Origin: Tunturiibacter gelidiferens
GTDB taxonomy: Bacteria; Acidobacteriota; Terriglobia; Terriglobales; Acidobacteriaceae
Length of the DNA: 64,000 nt
Direction of reading: 5' to 3'
NCBI RefSeq assembly: GCF_014201335.1
Contig: NZ_JACHEB010000003.1
Span: forward strand, 434,001-498,000
The number at the start of each line of letters is the position of its first letter. The stretch's first letter is position 1. A program made the translations under genes and the position numbers. Shown here in pieces: positions 16,363 through 24,982 of the stretch. The notes beneath the pieces are model-generated. The model was not told the origin of the DNA. It was given only the letters and a program-made list of their open reading frames with translations, and searched no databases.

Positions 16363-16908
16363 TTAATTCGGGTGGGGCGTTAGTTGGGGTTCTGGGTCTG
16401 CGGTGGGTGTCGGAGCGAGAGTTTTTTCCATGAGGATAAAGTGGCAAGGCATGACGAGGATCTCTGGACGGACGTAGGGCGCTTCGCCGACGACCCGGTA
16501 TCCTTTCCGCTGATACCACGCGACTAGATCTGGCCTGAGATTAACGACGGCGATCTCGATGACGCTGGAGCCTTTTTCGCAGCAGAACTCTTCGCCGATC
16601 CGCAGTAGACGCGTTCCGATTCCGGCGCCCTGACGGTCCGGATCGATCGCGATCATTCCGATATAACCGCGGTTGTCCTCGCGCAGTTCGGTATAGATCA
16701 GACCGAGCAAGCCGACTGTGTCTTCGAGCAGCAGGAAGAAGCCGTTTCGGAGATAGTCAGTGACCTGCGACGGATTGGTACGTTCGGTGCGCTTGAAGTA
16801 GTTGTCGGGGGCGAAGGCGTGGTTGATGAACGGGACCAGCAAGTCAGTGTCATCGATAGTGGCTAGTCGCACCCCGGCGACAGGATTCTCTGCTTGAAGA
16901 AGGCTCAT
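16363..16908 (-). CDS. GNAT family N-acetyltransferase
   Basis: 181 residues. Acetyl-CoA binding motif A is visible as IGMIAIDPDRQGAGIGTRLLRIGEEF (about 93-118, R/Q-x-x-G-x-G/A), and motif B includes LVAWYQRKGYRVVGE. The substrate is unknown. It follows the OmpR-type regulator gene by 100 nt on the same strand and converges on the CheY-like gene with a gap of 7 nt. Confidence 0.9.
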   Translation of the reverse strand: MSLLQAENPVAGVRLATIDDTDLLVPFINHAFAPDNYFKRTERTNPSQVTDYLRNGFFLLLEDTVGLLGLIYTELREDNRGYIGMIAIDPDRQGAGIGTRLLRIGEEFCCEKGSSVIEIAVVNLRPDLVAWYQRKGYRVVGEAPYVRPEILVMPCHFILMEKTLAPTPTADPEPQLTPHPN

Positions 16909-17008
16909 TTTTTCCTGACTGGTTCTACGGAGGATTTGGCAGCAGACTGTCGGTTTTTTCTATGACGATTGTCTGGCTCTCGTAACGCTTTAGATGTTTC
17001 CGGATGCC

Positions 17009-17752
17009 CTAAGGGTTCGCGAGGAAGCGATAGCCGATGCCGCGGACGGTGACGAGGTGTTGGGGATCGGCGGGGTCGTCTTCGATGTAGCGTCGGAGGC
17101 GGACGATGAAGTTGTCGATAGCGCGGGTGTCTGTGTCTTCGTGGACTCGCCAGACATCTTCGAGAATGTCTTTGCGGGAGACGATCTGGCCTTCGCGTTG
17201 GGTGAGGTAGCGGAGGAGGTCGGCCTCCATGAGGGTGAGGTGGGTTGTGCGGTTGGGCGCGATGAGTTCGAGGGTGTCGAATCGAATGGTGCGGTGATTG
17301 AAGGCGTACTCGTCGGTCTGATCGGCGAGAGCCGGCGGTGGGGTTTCGGGGGTTGCGGTGTTCTGCCACGCGGTGCGGCGGAGAAGGGATTTGAGGCGAA
17401 CGAGGAGGATGTTCAGGTCGAAGGGCTTGGCGAGGTAGTCGTCGGCGCCGGCTTCGATGCCTTCGAGGACCTCCTCGGGGCGGGCCCGGGCGGTCAGCAT
17501 GAGGATCGGCGTATAGCGTTGGGCTTCGCGCAGGGCGCGGACAATGGTGAAGCCGTCGGCGCCGGGGAGCATGCCGTCGAGAACGATGGCGGCGATGTTT
17601 TCTGGAGGTTTCAGCAGGTAGGCGAGGGCAGAGTCGCCGTCGGATTCGTGATGGGTGCGGTAGCCCTCAGCCTGAAGGTTGAAGAGGAGTCCCTGGGCGA
17701 GATGTTCTTCGTCTTCAACGAGGACGATGAGTGGGGCGTTGGGTTCGGTCAT
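17009..17752 (-). CDS. OmpR/PhoB family response regulator
   Basis: 247 residues. Receiver domain at residues 8-122 (VLVEDEEHLAQGLLF, phospho-acceptor in IVLDGMLPGADGF, K in YLAKPFD). The C-terminal winged helix (about 150-245) contains LTLMEADLLRYLTQREGQIVSRKDILEDVW and VRGIGYRFLANP. It should pair with the histidine kinase at 18569-19495, from which it is separated by a MarC-family gene. All three lie on the minus strand with short gaps, so one operon is likely. The signal and targets are unknown. Confidence 0.93.
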   Translation of the reverse strand: MTEPNAPLIVLVEDEEHLAQGLLFNLQAEGYRTHHESDGDSALAYLLKPPENIAAIVLDGMLPGADGFTIVRALREAQRYTPILMLTARARPEEVLEGIEAGADDYLAKPFDLNILLVRLKSLLRRTAWQNTATPETPPPALADQTDEYAFNHRTIRFDTLELIAPNRTTHLTLMEADLLRYLTQREGQIVSRKDILEDVWRVHEDTDTRAIDNFIVRLRRYIEDDPADPQHLVTVRGIGYRFLANP

Positions 17753-17797
17753 GAGTCTTCCGGTTTGCTGCCTTAGTTCTATTTGTTACCTTTATGG

Positions 17798-18484
17798 TCA
17801 CGATTTATGTAGAAGCTGTTCGATCAGCCTGCTGAGGCCATTCCATGCGATCTGAACTCCGATGCACAGAAGAATGAAGGCGACGACGCGAAGGATTCCA
17901 TGGGCGGTTGAGGGCGAGATGGTGCGGGCGATTTTGGGGGCGTAGGCGTAGCAAAAATAGATGAGACCGGCGAGGAAGACTACCGCAATAAACAGGCCTA
18001 CATGGGCTAGAACCTTATCCTCGAGGCTCGTCTGTTGGTTGTGAACACTGAGGGTGAGCATGACCACGATACAGCCTGGACCGGCAGTAATCGGGAAGGT
18101 AAAGGGATAGAAGGCTTTTTGCCGGAGGCTGTAAATTTCCTGGGTGGTAACAGCGGGAAGGGCGGCTTGGGTTTTTTCCGGGTTGGGGGCGCTGCTGTCC
18201 TTTTGATTAAGGAGGTCCCAGGCGATCATTGCGATGACGATGCCTCCAGAGACCTGAACGATGGGAAGAGAGATGCCGAAGAAGCCGAGCAGATACGAAC
18301 CAATGAGTTCGATAACGGCTAAGAAGATAACGGTATTGATTGCGATGCGGCGTGCAAGACCGCGGTAAATATCGATAGGAGCAGCGCCGACGAGTCCGAG
18401 GAAGATGAGCGCGGAACCGAGAGGGTTGATGAGTGGCAGGAGCGCGCTGAATCCCAAGGCGAAGTATTTCCAGACTATAGGCAT
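17798..18484 (-). CDS. MarC family integral membrane protein
   Basis: 228 residues with six hydrophobic segments. It begins FALGFSALLPLINPLGSALIFLGL, the MarC (UPF0056) signature around the NPLG motif, and contains TFPITAGPGCIVVMLTL. The family was once linked to multidrug resistance, but this was not upheld and function is unknown. Its place between a histidine kinase and a response regulator, with gaps of 84 and 45 nt, suggests it belongs to the same regulatory unit. Confidence 0.92.
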   Translation of the reverse strand: MPIVWKYFALGFSALLPLINPLGSALIFLGLVGAAPIDIYRGLARRIAINTVIFLAVIELIGSYLLGFFGISLPIVQVSGGIVIAMIAWDLLNQKDSSAPNPEKTQAALPAVTTQEIYSLRQKAFYPFTFPITAGPGCIVVMLTLSVHNQQTSLEDKVLAHVGLFIAVVFLAGLIYFCYAYAPKIARTISPSTAHGILRVVAFILLCIGVQIAWNGLSRLIEQLLHKS

Positions 18485-18568
18485 GGGAGATCACGAAGTT
18501 TTGGGATAACTACGAGCTTTTATGGATTGTACGTCGAGCCATTGAAGGAGTCGTGTCGCTAGCTTGAG

Positions 18569-19495
18569 TTAAATGCTGCCAGCGGAAGAATCGGGTGTGG
18601 CCAGGGGCAACGTGATGGTGATGGTGGTTCCCAGGCCTGGTCCGGGGCTGGTTGCGATTGCTTCGCCGCCGTGCTGGCGGGCTATGTTTCGGACGAGGAA
18701 GAGGCCTAGACCAGTACCTTTGATCTTGGCCATCGCTCGGCCGGGGACGCGGTAGAAACGGTTGAAGATGCGTTTGAACTGGTTGGCAGGGAGGCCGACT
18801 CCTGTGTCGGTGACCTTGAGGGCGACCCATGTGTAGTTGGTGATGGCGAGAGAGCAGCGGATTTCGACGCCGTCAGGAGAGTACTTGACGGCGTTGTCGA
18901 GGACGTTGATGACGGCGGTGCGGAGGTCTTCGGCGATGCCCTGGGTGAAGAGGCGGACGGCGCCGGGAATGGGGTCGAGGACGATGCTTTCTGGCGAAAG
19001 ATGGTGGCGCTGGAGGGTGATGGCGATGCAGTCGGAGACGAGAGATTGCATGTTGATGAGGATGCGGTTTTGCTGGCGATGGCGCTGACCTAATTGACCG
19101 GCCTTCAAGACCTGCTCGACTGTGGCCAGGAGACGATCGGAGTCGGAGAGCATGATCTTGTAAAACTCCTGGCGTTGGGATTCTTCGATGGGGCGGCGCT
19201 GGAGGGTTTCGAGGTAGAGGCGGATGCTCGCGATGGGAGTTTTGAGCTCGTGGGTAACGGCGTTGAGGAAGGAGTCCTGACGCTCGTTACGGCGGATTTC
19301 ACGGATGAGGAAGACAGTGTTGAGGACGACGCCAGCGATCAGCGCTGCAAAGAGGATGACGCCAAGGACGGCGATGGCGAGGGTACGTTTGTTGAGGACG
19401 ATCCAGGTGATGTTGAGGGTGACGGCGAGGCCGACGGTGAGGACGCCCAGGGTGATGAAGGTGGCGATGGCTCCGCGGCGTCGGGTGATGTTCAT
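18569..19495 (-). CDS. Sensor histidine kinase
   Basis: 308 residues. Two membrane segments (about 10-30 and 38-62) with almost no periplasmic loop suggest sensing in the membrane. The HisKA domain has the phospho-acceptor His in NAVTHELKTPIASIRLYLETL. The HATPase domain has N box NVLDNAVKYS, G1 DTGVGLP, F box FNRFYRVPG and G2 KGTGLGLFLVRNI. The ATG at 19495 lies 11 nt after a TATACT box. A 27-nt stretch around its start is nearly identical to that before the M28 peptidase gene. Confidence 0.93.
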   Translation of the reverse strand: MNITRRRGAIATFITLGVLTVGLAVTLNITWIVLNKRTLAIAVLGVILFAALIAGVVLNTVFLIREIRRNERQDSFLNAVTHELKTPIASIRLYLETLQRRPIEESQRQEFYKIMLSDSDRLLATVEQVLKAGQLGQRHRQQNRILINMQSLVSDCIAITLQRHHLSPESIVLDPIPGAVRLFTQGIAEDLRTAVINVLDNAVKYSPDGVEIRCSLAITNYTWVALKVTDTGVGLPANQFKRIFNRFYRVPGRAMAKIKGTGLGLFLVRNIARQHGGEAIATSPGPGLGTTITITLPLATPDSSAGSI

Positions 19496-19517
19496 GGCTT
19501 GGAGGAAGTATAGCGGG
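19491..19517 (-). repeat. Duplicated start-region leader, copy 1 (before histidine kinase)
   Basis: 27 nt matching 20463-20489 at 26 positions. On the minus strand it reads CCCGCTATACTTCCTCCAA, then ends at the ATGAA start. A TATACT -10 box lies at 19507-19512. Confidence 0.7.
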
Positions 19518-19538
19518 GTGATGCTCCAGACGCTTGCT

Positions 19539-20467
19539 TCAACGAGCTACGGAGCCGGGAGAGAGTTGATGCCTCAGTCTCGAACGAGAGTGAAATGCGG
19601 TGTTGTCGACCGGTTTGATGGTGCATACATGCTGGCTGGGGAAGGCCAACGTGTCTAGAGAAGGCAGATAGGTTCCTAAGAGCCGGAAGGTGTCGTACAA
19701 GTCGGAAAGATGTACGGCTGTTGGGTTGTCATCGGGACGGTGAAGGATGTGAGCGTTGGCTGGGGTGAGACTGTGGATCATGAGGGTGCAGACTTTCTGT
19801 GCGATGAAGGATTCCTCGTCGGACTCTCCTAGTCCATTTACGTCCATACCGGCGATGGGTATGTTGGTGAGGTGGGCGACGGCGGCGATTGTGTTTACCA
19901 AGCGTGGGTCTGACTGGCTGACCCAGACTTTTGTGGGACCGAGTCCAAGAGAGTCGAGATTAATCATTGCTTGTATGTTGTGAGCTGCTCAGGGCTGAGT
20001 TGCTTGACATAGAAATCGGAACCCAAGAGGCCGTTTTCTTCGCCGGTGAATCCGATGAAGAGAAAAGTGTGTTGGCGAGGGGCCGCGGCGAGGATCTGAA
20101 AGAGACTGGGAAGGAGTGAGGCTCCGCTCCAGTTATCGATGACGCCATCGCCCTCGTCGGCGTGATCGAAGTGAGCTCCAACGATGATGGTGGCGGGTGT
20201 GGCGCCGGGCAAAAGGCAGATGAGGTTCGGTTGTTTTCTTGACGGAACGGTCTGCTCGGTGAGGTTCGCGGGGCTGCAGCCGGATTCGAGAAAGAGTTGT
20301 TTGAGAGCGGTCTCGCGTTTGGTGTCGTTTCCTTTGTAGAAGCTGAGGCGCTGCTTGATGGTATCGACAGGGACGGAAATTCGTTGTGCTGGAAGTCGAT
20401 GGCAAAGAAGGCAAATCGCGAAAATCGCGGCCAGAGCAATCTTCCAGCGAGGGTGAATGAGCTTCAT
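19539..20467 (-). pseudogene. M28 family zinc aminopeptidase, interrupted by a one-base frameshift
   Basis: Two frames together make one M28 peptidase. The first (20467-19964, 167 residues) has a signal peptide and GAHFDHADE, DNWSGAS and TGEENGLLGS, giving the zinc ligands His, Asp and Glu. It ends YKQ-stop. The second (19967-19539) begins MINLDSLGLGPTKVW and supplies the remaining Asp and the His in TLMIHSLTP. The junction is an ATGA overlap. One missing base in AAG-CAATG would restore KxMINLDSLG. All five ligands are intact, so the break is recent, a sequencing error, or tolerated by reinitiation at the ATGA. Confidence 0.8.
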
Positions 20468-20489
20468 GGGTTGGAGGAAGTATAGCGGG
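20463..20489 (-). repeat. Duplicated start-region leader, copy 2 (before M28 peptidase)
   Basis: 26 of 27 bases equal 19491-19517. The TATACT box at 20479-20484 lies 11 nt before the ATG at 20467. It overlaps the space just after the DUF3037 stop codon. Confidence 0.7.
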
Positions 20490-20492
20490 AGT

Positions 20493-20879
20493 TTATTGAA
20501 GGAGATAACGTCGCGCTAGATTGTCCATGATCTTTTCGGGAGCGTCGCATAGGCCTGTGTGGACGGGGGAGACCTGAATGATGGTGCTACGCGGAGAGAC
20601 TAGCCAGTGGAAGCGTTCGCGTTGACTTAATTGCGAGATGGGACCGGCTGTGGGGTCTGCGGCGCAGATTCGAGCGAAGGCTTCGACGTGGTTGCGAACC
20701 AGATCGAGATCGATCTCCGGCCAGAGCGCGCGGAGGCGTTGATCGTCGAGATGGATGCGGGCTTCGAGGAAGCGCTGCTGCAGGCAGAAGACGACGATGC
20801 CAGCGTTGATGAACTCTTCGCGCTCGACGCGAGGGACGACGCGAATGACTGCGTAGTCAAATGAGATGGGCGCGAGCAC
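20493..20879 (-). CDS. DUF3037 protein
   Basis: The start is set at a GTG at 20879 because AGGAGG lies 6 nt upstream, inside the end of the HipA-like gene. The 128-residue protein begins MLAPISFDYAVIRVVPRVEREEFINAGIVVFC, the DUF3037 pattern, and ends with DNLARRYLLQ. DUF3037 proteins are commonly encoded directly after a HipA-like kinase, as here (23-nt overlap). The biochemical role is unknown; a partner or substrate of the kinase is the natural inference. Confidence 0.88.
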   Translation of the reverse strand: MLAPISFDYAVIRVVPRVEREEFINAGIVVFCLQQRFLEARIHLDDQRLRALWPEIDLDLVRNHVEAFARICAADPTAGPISQLSQRERFHWLVSPRSTIIQVSPVHTGLCDAPEKIMDNLARRYLLQ

Positions 20880-21633
20880 GGATGGCCTCCTGGGTGAAGA
20901 TGGGGGATGCGGCGAGACGCCGGGTGAGGAGATTGAGGTAGGCAGAGCGTGCTTCGGCGGGAGTTGGATGGCTGGATTGAAGCCATTCGTCGGGGACTTG
21001 CGCGAGGATGTCGGCGATGACCTGGGGATTGAGACGGCTGTTTGCATGAGCCGCGGCTTGCTCAAGGCCTGCGGCCCAGGGCAGAAGGATGTGGTGTCGG
21101 ACGTCAGCGAAGGGGGAGTCGGCAAGGTGGTCGGCGTCGGGCCAGTTGTGGTGAAAGTAGAGTGCAGCGCCATGGTCGATGAAGTAGAGCTTGCTGTGCC
21201 AGTTCAAAAGATTCGCATTGCGGGCGGTGCGGTCTACATTGAGGACGAAGGCATCGAACCATACGGCGAGGGAAGCCGTGTGTGAGTCGGCTTTGTTGCC
21301 GGCTGCGGGGTCGAACATCGAAGAGCCGGGGAGATAGTCGAGGGCGAGGTTAAGTCCAACGCTGGCGCGGAGAAGGTCGCGGATTTCTTGGTCGGGCTCG
21401 TTGCGGCCGAGGGCTGCGTCGATGTCGGCGAAGACCAGTTCAGGAACACTGAGGCTGAGGATGCGACCGATTTCGCCAGCGACGAGTTCCGCGACGAGGG
21501 AGAGAGGGCCCTGGCCGGCACCGCGGAATTTGATGACGTAGAGGCCCAGGTCATCTGCCTCGACAATAGCGGGGAGAGAGCCGCCTTCGCGAAGAGCGGT
21601 GACGTACTGAGTGGCGCGGATGGTGCGAAGCAT
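20857..21633 (-). CDS. HipA-like Ser/Thr kinase (DUF3037-linked type)
   Basis: 258 residues. A nucleotide-binding start (ADDLGLYVIKFRGAGQGPLSLVAELVAGEIGRIL) is followed by the catalytic loop FVLNVDRTARNANLL (about 150-164, Asp and Asn of the HipA type) and the metal-binding FIDHGAAL. It lacks the N-terminal subdomain of classical HipA and has no HipB-type antitoxin beside it. Its partner is the DUF3037 gene, translated from within its own end. A kinase role is supported by residues; target and cell function are unknown. Confidence 0.82.
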   Translation of the reverse strand: MLRTIRATQYVTALREGGSLPAIVEADDLGLYVIKFRGAGQGPLSLVAELVAGEIGRILSLSVPELVFADIDAALGRNEPDQEIRDLLRASVGLNLALDYLPGSSMFDPAAGNKADSHTASLAVWFDAFVLNVDRTARNANLLNWHSKLYFIDHGAALYFHHNWPDADHLADSPFADVRHHILLPWAAGLEQAAAHANSRLNPQVIADILAQVPDEWLQSSHPTPAEARSAYLNLLTRRLAASPIFTQEAIRARAHLI

Positions 21634-21693
21634 TGCTGCTTAGTGTAGCCGGGGGAGCCGCTCTGAGTGAAAGCAGCTCCCTCGGAGGATGGT

Positions 21694-22194
21694 TTAGCGG
21701 ACTTTGAAGTCGGCGCGGCATCCGCGGTCAACCCAAAGGCCGCGACGGTCAGTGCCCCAGGTGCTGCCCTGGATGCAGGCGGAACCGCTGATTTGCCGGG
21801 CGAGGCGGACGTCACGGCTGGGGCCGATGTCGCACCAGTTTCTCTTGCCGTCATTGGAGGAGCAGGTAACGATGCGCGGGGCACCATACTGTGGCGGGGG
21901 TGGACCACCGGCGGCGACGACAAACTCAGCGCGGCATCCACGGTCGACCCATAGTCCGCGGCGGTCGGTGCCCCAGGTGCTGCCCTTGATGCAAGCAGAA
22001 CCGCTGATCTGGCGCACGAGGCGGACGTCGCGGCTGGGGCCGATGTCGCACCAGTTTCTGTTGCCGTCATTGGAGGAGCAGGTGATGCGCGGCGGAGGAC
22101 CATAGCCAGGCTGTGCGGATGCCGGTGTGGGGGCGATACAAGCGGCAACGATGAGGGTTACCGCTACGACGAGAAGTTTAATTGTGCGCGTCAT
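21694..22194 (-). CDS. Secreted DUF3011 protein with two repeats
   Basis: 166 residues. The signal segment (1-28) could be cut after ASA or, less likely, at a lipobox VAAC. Two copies of a DUF3011-type unit follow: ITCSSNDGNRNWCDIGPS and VTCSSNDGKRNWCDIGPS, each followed by SGSACI.GSTWGTDRRGLWVDRGCRA. Four conserved cysteines per copy suggest disulfides. The DNA repeats (21715-21867 and 21931-22083, period 216) are so alike that the duplication is recent or kept identical by recombination. Function is unknown; the family may bind cell-wall or surface sugars. Confidence 0.85.
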   Translation of the reverse strand: MTRTIKLLVVAVTLIVAACIAPTPASAQPGYGPPPRITCSSNDGNRNWCDIGPSRDVRLVRQISGSACIKGSTWGTDRRGLWVDRGCRAEFVVAAGGPPPPQYGAPRIVTCSSNDGKRNWCDIGPSRDVRLARQISGSACIQGSTWGTDRRGLWVDRGCRADFKVR

Positions 22195-22301
22195 CTTGCC
22201 TCTTTCGACATTTGGATTGTCAGGGCCCTTGAAGCGATTACGTTTCGGGATGAGAATATCCCGACCTTGAATGCTTGTCGAGGTTGGATGCGTTAAGTTG
22301 A

Positions 22302-22331
22302 AAGGCCGTCACCTGTGAGGATGACGGCCTT
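22302..22331 (-). terminator. Terminator-like hairpin after the desaturase gene
   Basis: AAGGCCGTCA (22302-22311) and TGACGGCCTT (22322-22331) form a perfect 10-bp stem with a 10-nt loop, 22 nt past the desaturase stop. The T tract is short. A smaller hairpin CGGGAT/ATCCCG lies at 22246-22263. Confidence 0.6.
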
Positions 22332-22352
22332 ATGATTTTGTTAATCGGTCGG

Positions 22353-23342
22353 CTAGATGACGCCGGCTGGTTTGGGATTTTGGGGATCGAATTTGGCGAT
22401 CTGAACCTTTTCTGCGAGGCCGAGTTTGCTGAGGACCCAGATGCAGTAGTAGTTGATGTCGAACTCGTACCATGCGAGACCGTGACGTGCGCTGACGGGG
22501 TGGGCGTGGTGGTTGTTGTGCCAGCCTTCACCACCGGTGAGTATGGCGACCCACCAGTTGTTGCGGGAGTCGTCTTTGGTCTCGAAGCGACGCTTGCCCC
22601 AGAGGTGAGTGGCGGAGTTGACCAGCCAGGTGGCATGGAGGCCGATGGTGACGCGGAGGAATGTTCCCCAGAGGACCATACCAACAGCGCCGGCGATGTG
22701 GCGGCCTGCGGGTGCGAGAGCTGCGCCGAGGGCGATCTGAAGCAAGGCGGTGACGACCAGCGGAACGTAGTGATACTTGCTGAACCAGACGTGGACGGGA
22801 TCCTTGGTGAGGTCGGGAGCGTAGCGGCCGAGGAGAGCGGTTTCGGAGTGCAAGGCGCGGCCGGAGAGGATCCAGCCGGCGTGCGCCCACCAGGTGCCGT
22901 CGTGCGGAGTGTGGGGGTCGCCCTCGTGGTCGGAGTTCTGGTGATGAACGCGGTGAGTGGCTACCCAAAAGATTGGACCGCCCTCAAGCGCGAGGCAGCC
23001 GCACATGGTGACGAAGTACTCGACCCACTTGGGAACCCTGTAGCCGCGATGGGTTAGCAGACGGTGATAAGCCACACCGATACCGATGTTGATCGCGAAG
23101 AAATACATGACGAAGAAGACGGCCAGATTTTTCCACGAGAAGAAGAAGAGGGAAGCGGTCGCTCCGACGTGGAAGAGTCCCATTGCAATGGTGGTGATCC
23201 AGTTGATGCGGCCCTGCTGGTGTTCGCGGCCCATGCGGAGGTCCTGCTTGACCTTCTGGGTGACTTCGGCGACGGCTGGAACGACGGCGGCGAGTTTAGG
23301 CGCTTTTACCGGGGCTTCTTCGATGGTGGTGACGGGAGTCAT
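22353..23342 (-). CDS. Acyl-CoA/fatty acid desaturase
   Basis: Start at the ATG at 23342 (MTPVTTIEEAPVKAP), with AAGGA upstream; the longer frame from 23444 has no support. 329 residues. The three histidine boxes of membrane di-iron desaturases are present: HRLLTH, HRVHH and HNNHH. Four hydrophobic segments surround them. It should introduce a double bond (probably delta-9) into saturated acyl chains, tuning membrane fluidity. It diverges from manA with a gap of about 130 nt. Confidence 0.93.
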   Translation of the reverse strand: MTPVTTIEEAPVKAPKLAAVVPAVAEVTQKVKQDLRMGREHQQGRINWITTIAMGLFHVGATASLFFFSWKNLAVFFVMYFFAINIGIGVAYHRLLTHRGYRVPKWVEYFVTMCGCLALEGGPIFWVATHRVHHQNSDHEGDPHTPHDGTWWAHAGWILSGRALHSETALLGRYAPDLTKDPVHVWFSKYHYVPLVVTALLQIALGAALAPAGRHIAGAVGMVLWGTFLRVTIGLHATWLVNSATHLWGKRRFETKDDSRNNWWVAILTGGEGWHNNHHAHPVSARHGLAWYEFDINYYCIWVLSKLGLAEKVQIAKFDPQNPKPAGVI

Positions 23343-23471
23343 ATGTATTCGCTGTCCTTGTGTATCGGGTGCTTCTAATCTTGCTAATACTGACGCTATC
23401 AGGGGTGACGCTGGACGTGGTGTAAGACTTTTGTAATGCCACACAAAGGTGGGAGTTGATAGGCTTGAAGT

Positions 23472-24383
23472 ATGACAAGTGGGACTAAAGTTGCACCGTT
23501 TAGCTTAAAGCCGTGGTTTAGCGAAAGAGTTTGGGGCAAGAGCGATCTGAGGCCCTGGTATGACGAGACCGGAACGAACGAATTGGTAGGTGAGGCGTGG
23601 CTGACGGGGCCACAGTGTCTGGTGGAGACGGGACCGTTTAGAGGCCAGACGCTGGCTTCGGTCGGGGAGAAGATAGGTGGGGAGTTTCCGCTGCTCGTGA
23701 AGATCTTATTCCCGGCGGATAAGCTCTCGGTGCAGGTGCATCCGGATGACGCGCAGGCGAAGGCGATGGGCGAGACTCGGGGAAAGACCGAGTGCTGGTA
23801 TGTGCTGGAGGCGGACCCGGGGGCGACGGTCGCACTGGGATTGAAGCCGGGTGTCGGGGCGAAGGAAGTCGCGGCTTCTGTAGAAAGTGGGACGATGGAG
23901 ACGCTGCTCGAGCATGTGCCTGTGTCGGTGGGAGACATGCTTTTTGTGGACGCGGGGACTGTGCACGCGATTGGACCCGGTGTGGTGCTGCTGGAGACGC
24001 AACAGACGAGCGATGTGACCTATCGTCTGTATGACTATGGACGGCCGCGGGAGCTGCATCTGGAGAAGGGGCTGCAGGTGATTAAGCCTAAGACACAGGC
24101 GGGAAAGGTTGCGCCGCGAAAGATGGAGGGGTTTACGAGGTTGATTGAGCAGAGATATTTTGTTGTGGATCGATTTGAGCTTGGTGCGACGAAAGAAGAG
24201 ACTGTGTCGCTCGATGGAGCTGGATGTCTGGTTGGGCTGACCGGCAGAGGTGTGGTCAGGACGCCCGATGGTGAGTTGGAGTTGATTCCGGGGAAGGCTG
24301 TGGTCGTTCCGATTGGAGACCTCAGCGTTGTTGTGGAAACGAATTCTGAAGTTTCGTTCGCGCGGTGTGTGGCTCCGGTTTAG
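23472..24383 (+). CDS. manA: Mannose-6-phosphate isomerase, class I
   Basis: 303 residues. Cupin-fold motifs include LLVKILFPADKLSVQVHPDD (zinc-binding Gln and His), GKTECWYVLEA and FVDAGTVHAIGPGVVLLETQQ. The enzyme interconverts fructose-6-phosphate and mannose-6-phosphate, feeding GDP-mannose and exopolysaccharide synthesis. It is the short bacterial type, near 300 residues. A DUF1697 gene follows 12 nt later. Confidence 0.93.
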   Translation: MTSGTKVAPFSLKPWFSERVWGKSDLRPWYDETGTNELVGEAWLTGPQCLVETGPFRGQTLASVGEKIGGEFPLLVKILFPADKLSVQVHPDDAQAKAMGETRGKTECWYVLEADPGATVALGLKPGVGAKEVAASVESGTMETLLEHVPVSVGDMLFVDAGTVHAIGPGVVLLETQQTSDVTYRLYDYGRPRELHLEKGLQVIKPKTQAGKVAPRKMEGFTRLIEQRYFVVDRFELGATKEETVSLDGAGCLVGLTGRGVVRTPDGELELIPGKAVVVPIGDLSVVVETNSEVSFARCVAPV

Positions 24384-24395
24384 GGGGACGATGCA

Positions 24396-24956
24396 ATGAC
24401 AGGTCGAGGTGCGAAGACGGCTGTAAAACATGTCGCTCTGCTCCGCGGCATCAATGTTGGAGGGAAGAATATGCTGCCGATGAAAGAGTTGGTGAGGCTC
24501 TTTTCGGCGGCAGGCTGCGGCGAAGTGGTGACGTATATCCAGAGTGGGAATATTGTCTTTTGCGCGGAGTGCAAGGTGGTGAAGCAACTCGATCGCGTGA
24601 TTGCCAAGCAGGTGGAGGAACGGTTCGGATTGAAGGTGCCGGTGGTGTTGCGGACTGCCTCAGAGCTAGACGCAGTGGTCCGCGGAAATCCATTTTTGAA
24701 GGCAGGCGCTGCGGAAGAGTTGCTGCATGTTTCTTTTCTAGCGGATCGGCCGAGCACAGATTTGGTGGCCGCGTTGGACTCTACGCGATCGGCGCCCGAT
24801 GAGTTTGCTGTCGTGGGGCGCGAGATCTATATGAAGCTGGTGACTGGAGCGGCGAAGACGAAGCTGACGAATGCGTATTTCGATTCGAAGCTGAAGACCG
24901 TGAGCACGATGAGAAACTGGCGCACGGTTTTGAAGCTTGCAGAGATGACGGCCTGA
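24396..24956 (+). CDS. DUF1697 protein
   Basis: 186 residues. It begins VKHVALLRGINVGGKNMLPMKELVRLFSAAG, followed by VVTYIQSGNIVF and, near the end, KLTNAYFDSKLKTVSTMRNWRTVLKL. These are the conserved blocks of DUF1697. Structures of the family show a ferredoxin-like fold, but no function is established. It starts 12 nt after manA and is probably in its transcript. Confidence 0.92.
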   Translation: MTGRGAKTAVKHVALLRGINVGGKNMLPMKELVRLFSAAGCGEVVTYIQSGNIVFCAECKVVKQLDRVIAKQVEERFGLKVPVVLRTASELDAVVRGNPFLKAGAAEELLHVSFLADRPSTDLVAALDSTRSAPDEFAVVGREIYMKLVTGAAKTKLTNAYFDSKLKTVSTMRNWRTVLKLAEMTA

Positions 24957-24982
24957 TTCGGTTCCCCCGGTAGAGTCGAGAG

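Noticed and set aside
16905..17369. 154-codon Arg/His/Pro-rich leftward frame
   Set aside because: Alternative frame of the OmpR-type regulator gene.
20880..21173. Long N-terminal extension of the DUF3037 frame
   Set aside because: It overlaps the HipA-like gene completely and is Pro/Ser shadow; the GTG with AGGAGG at 20879 explains the start.
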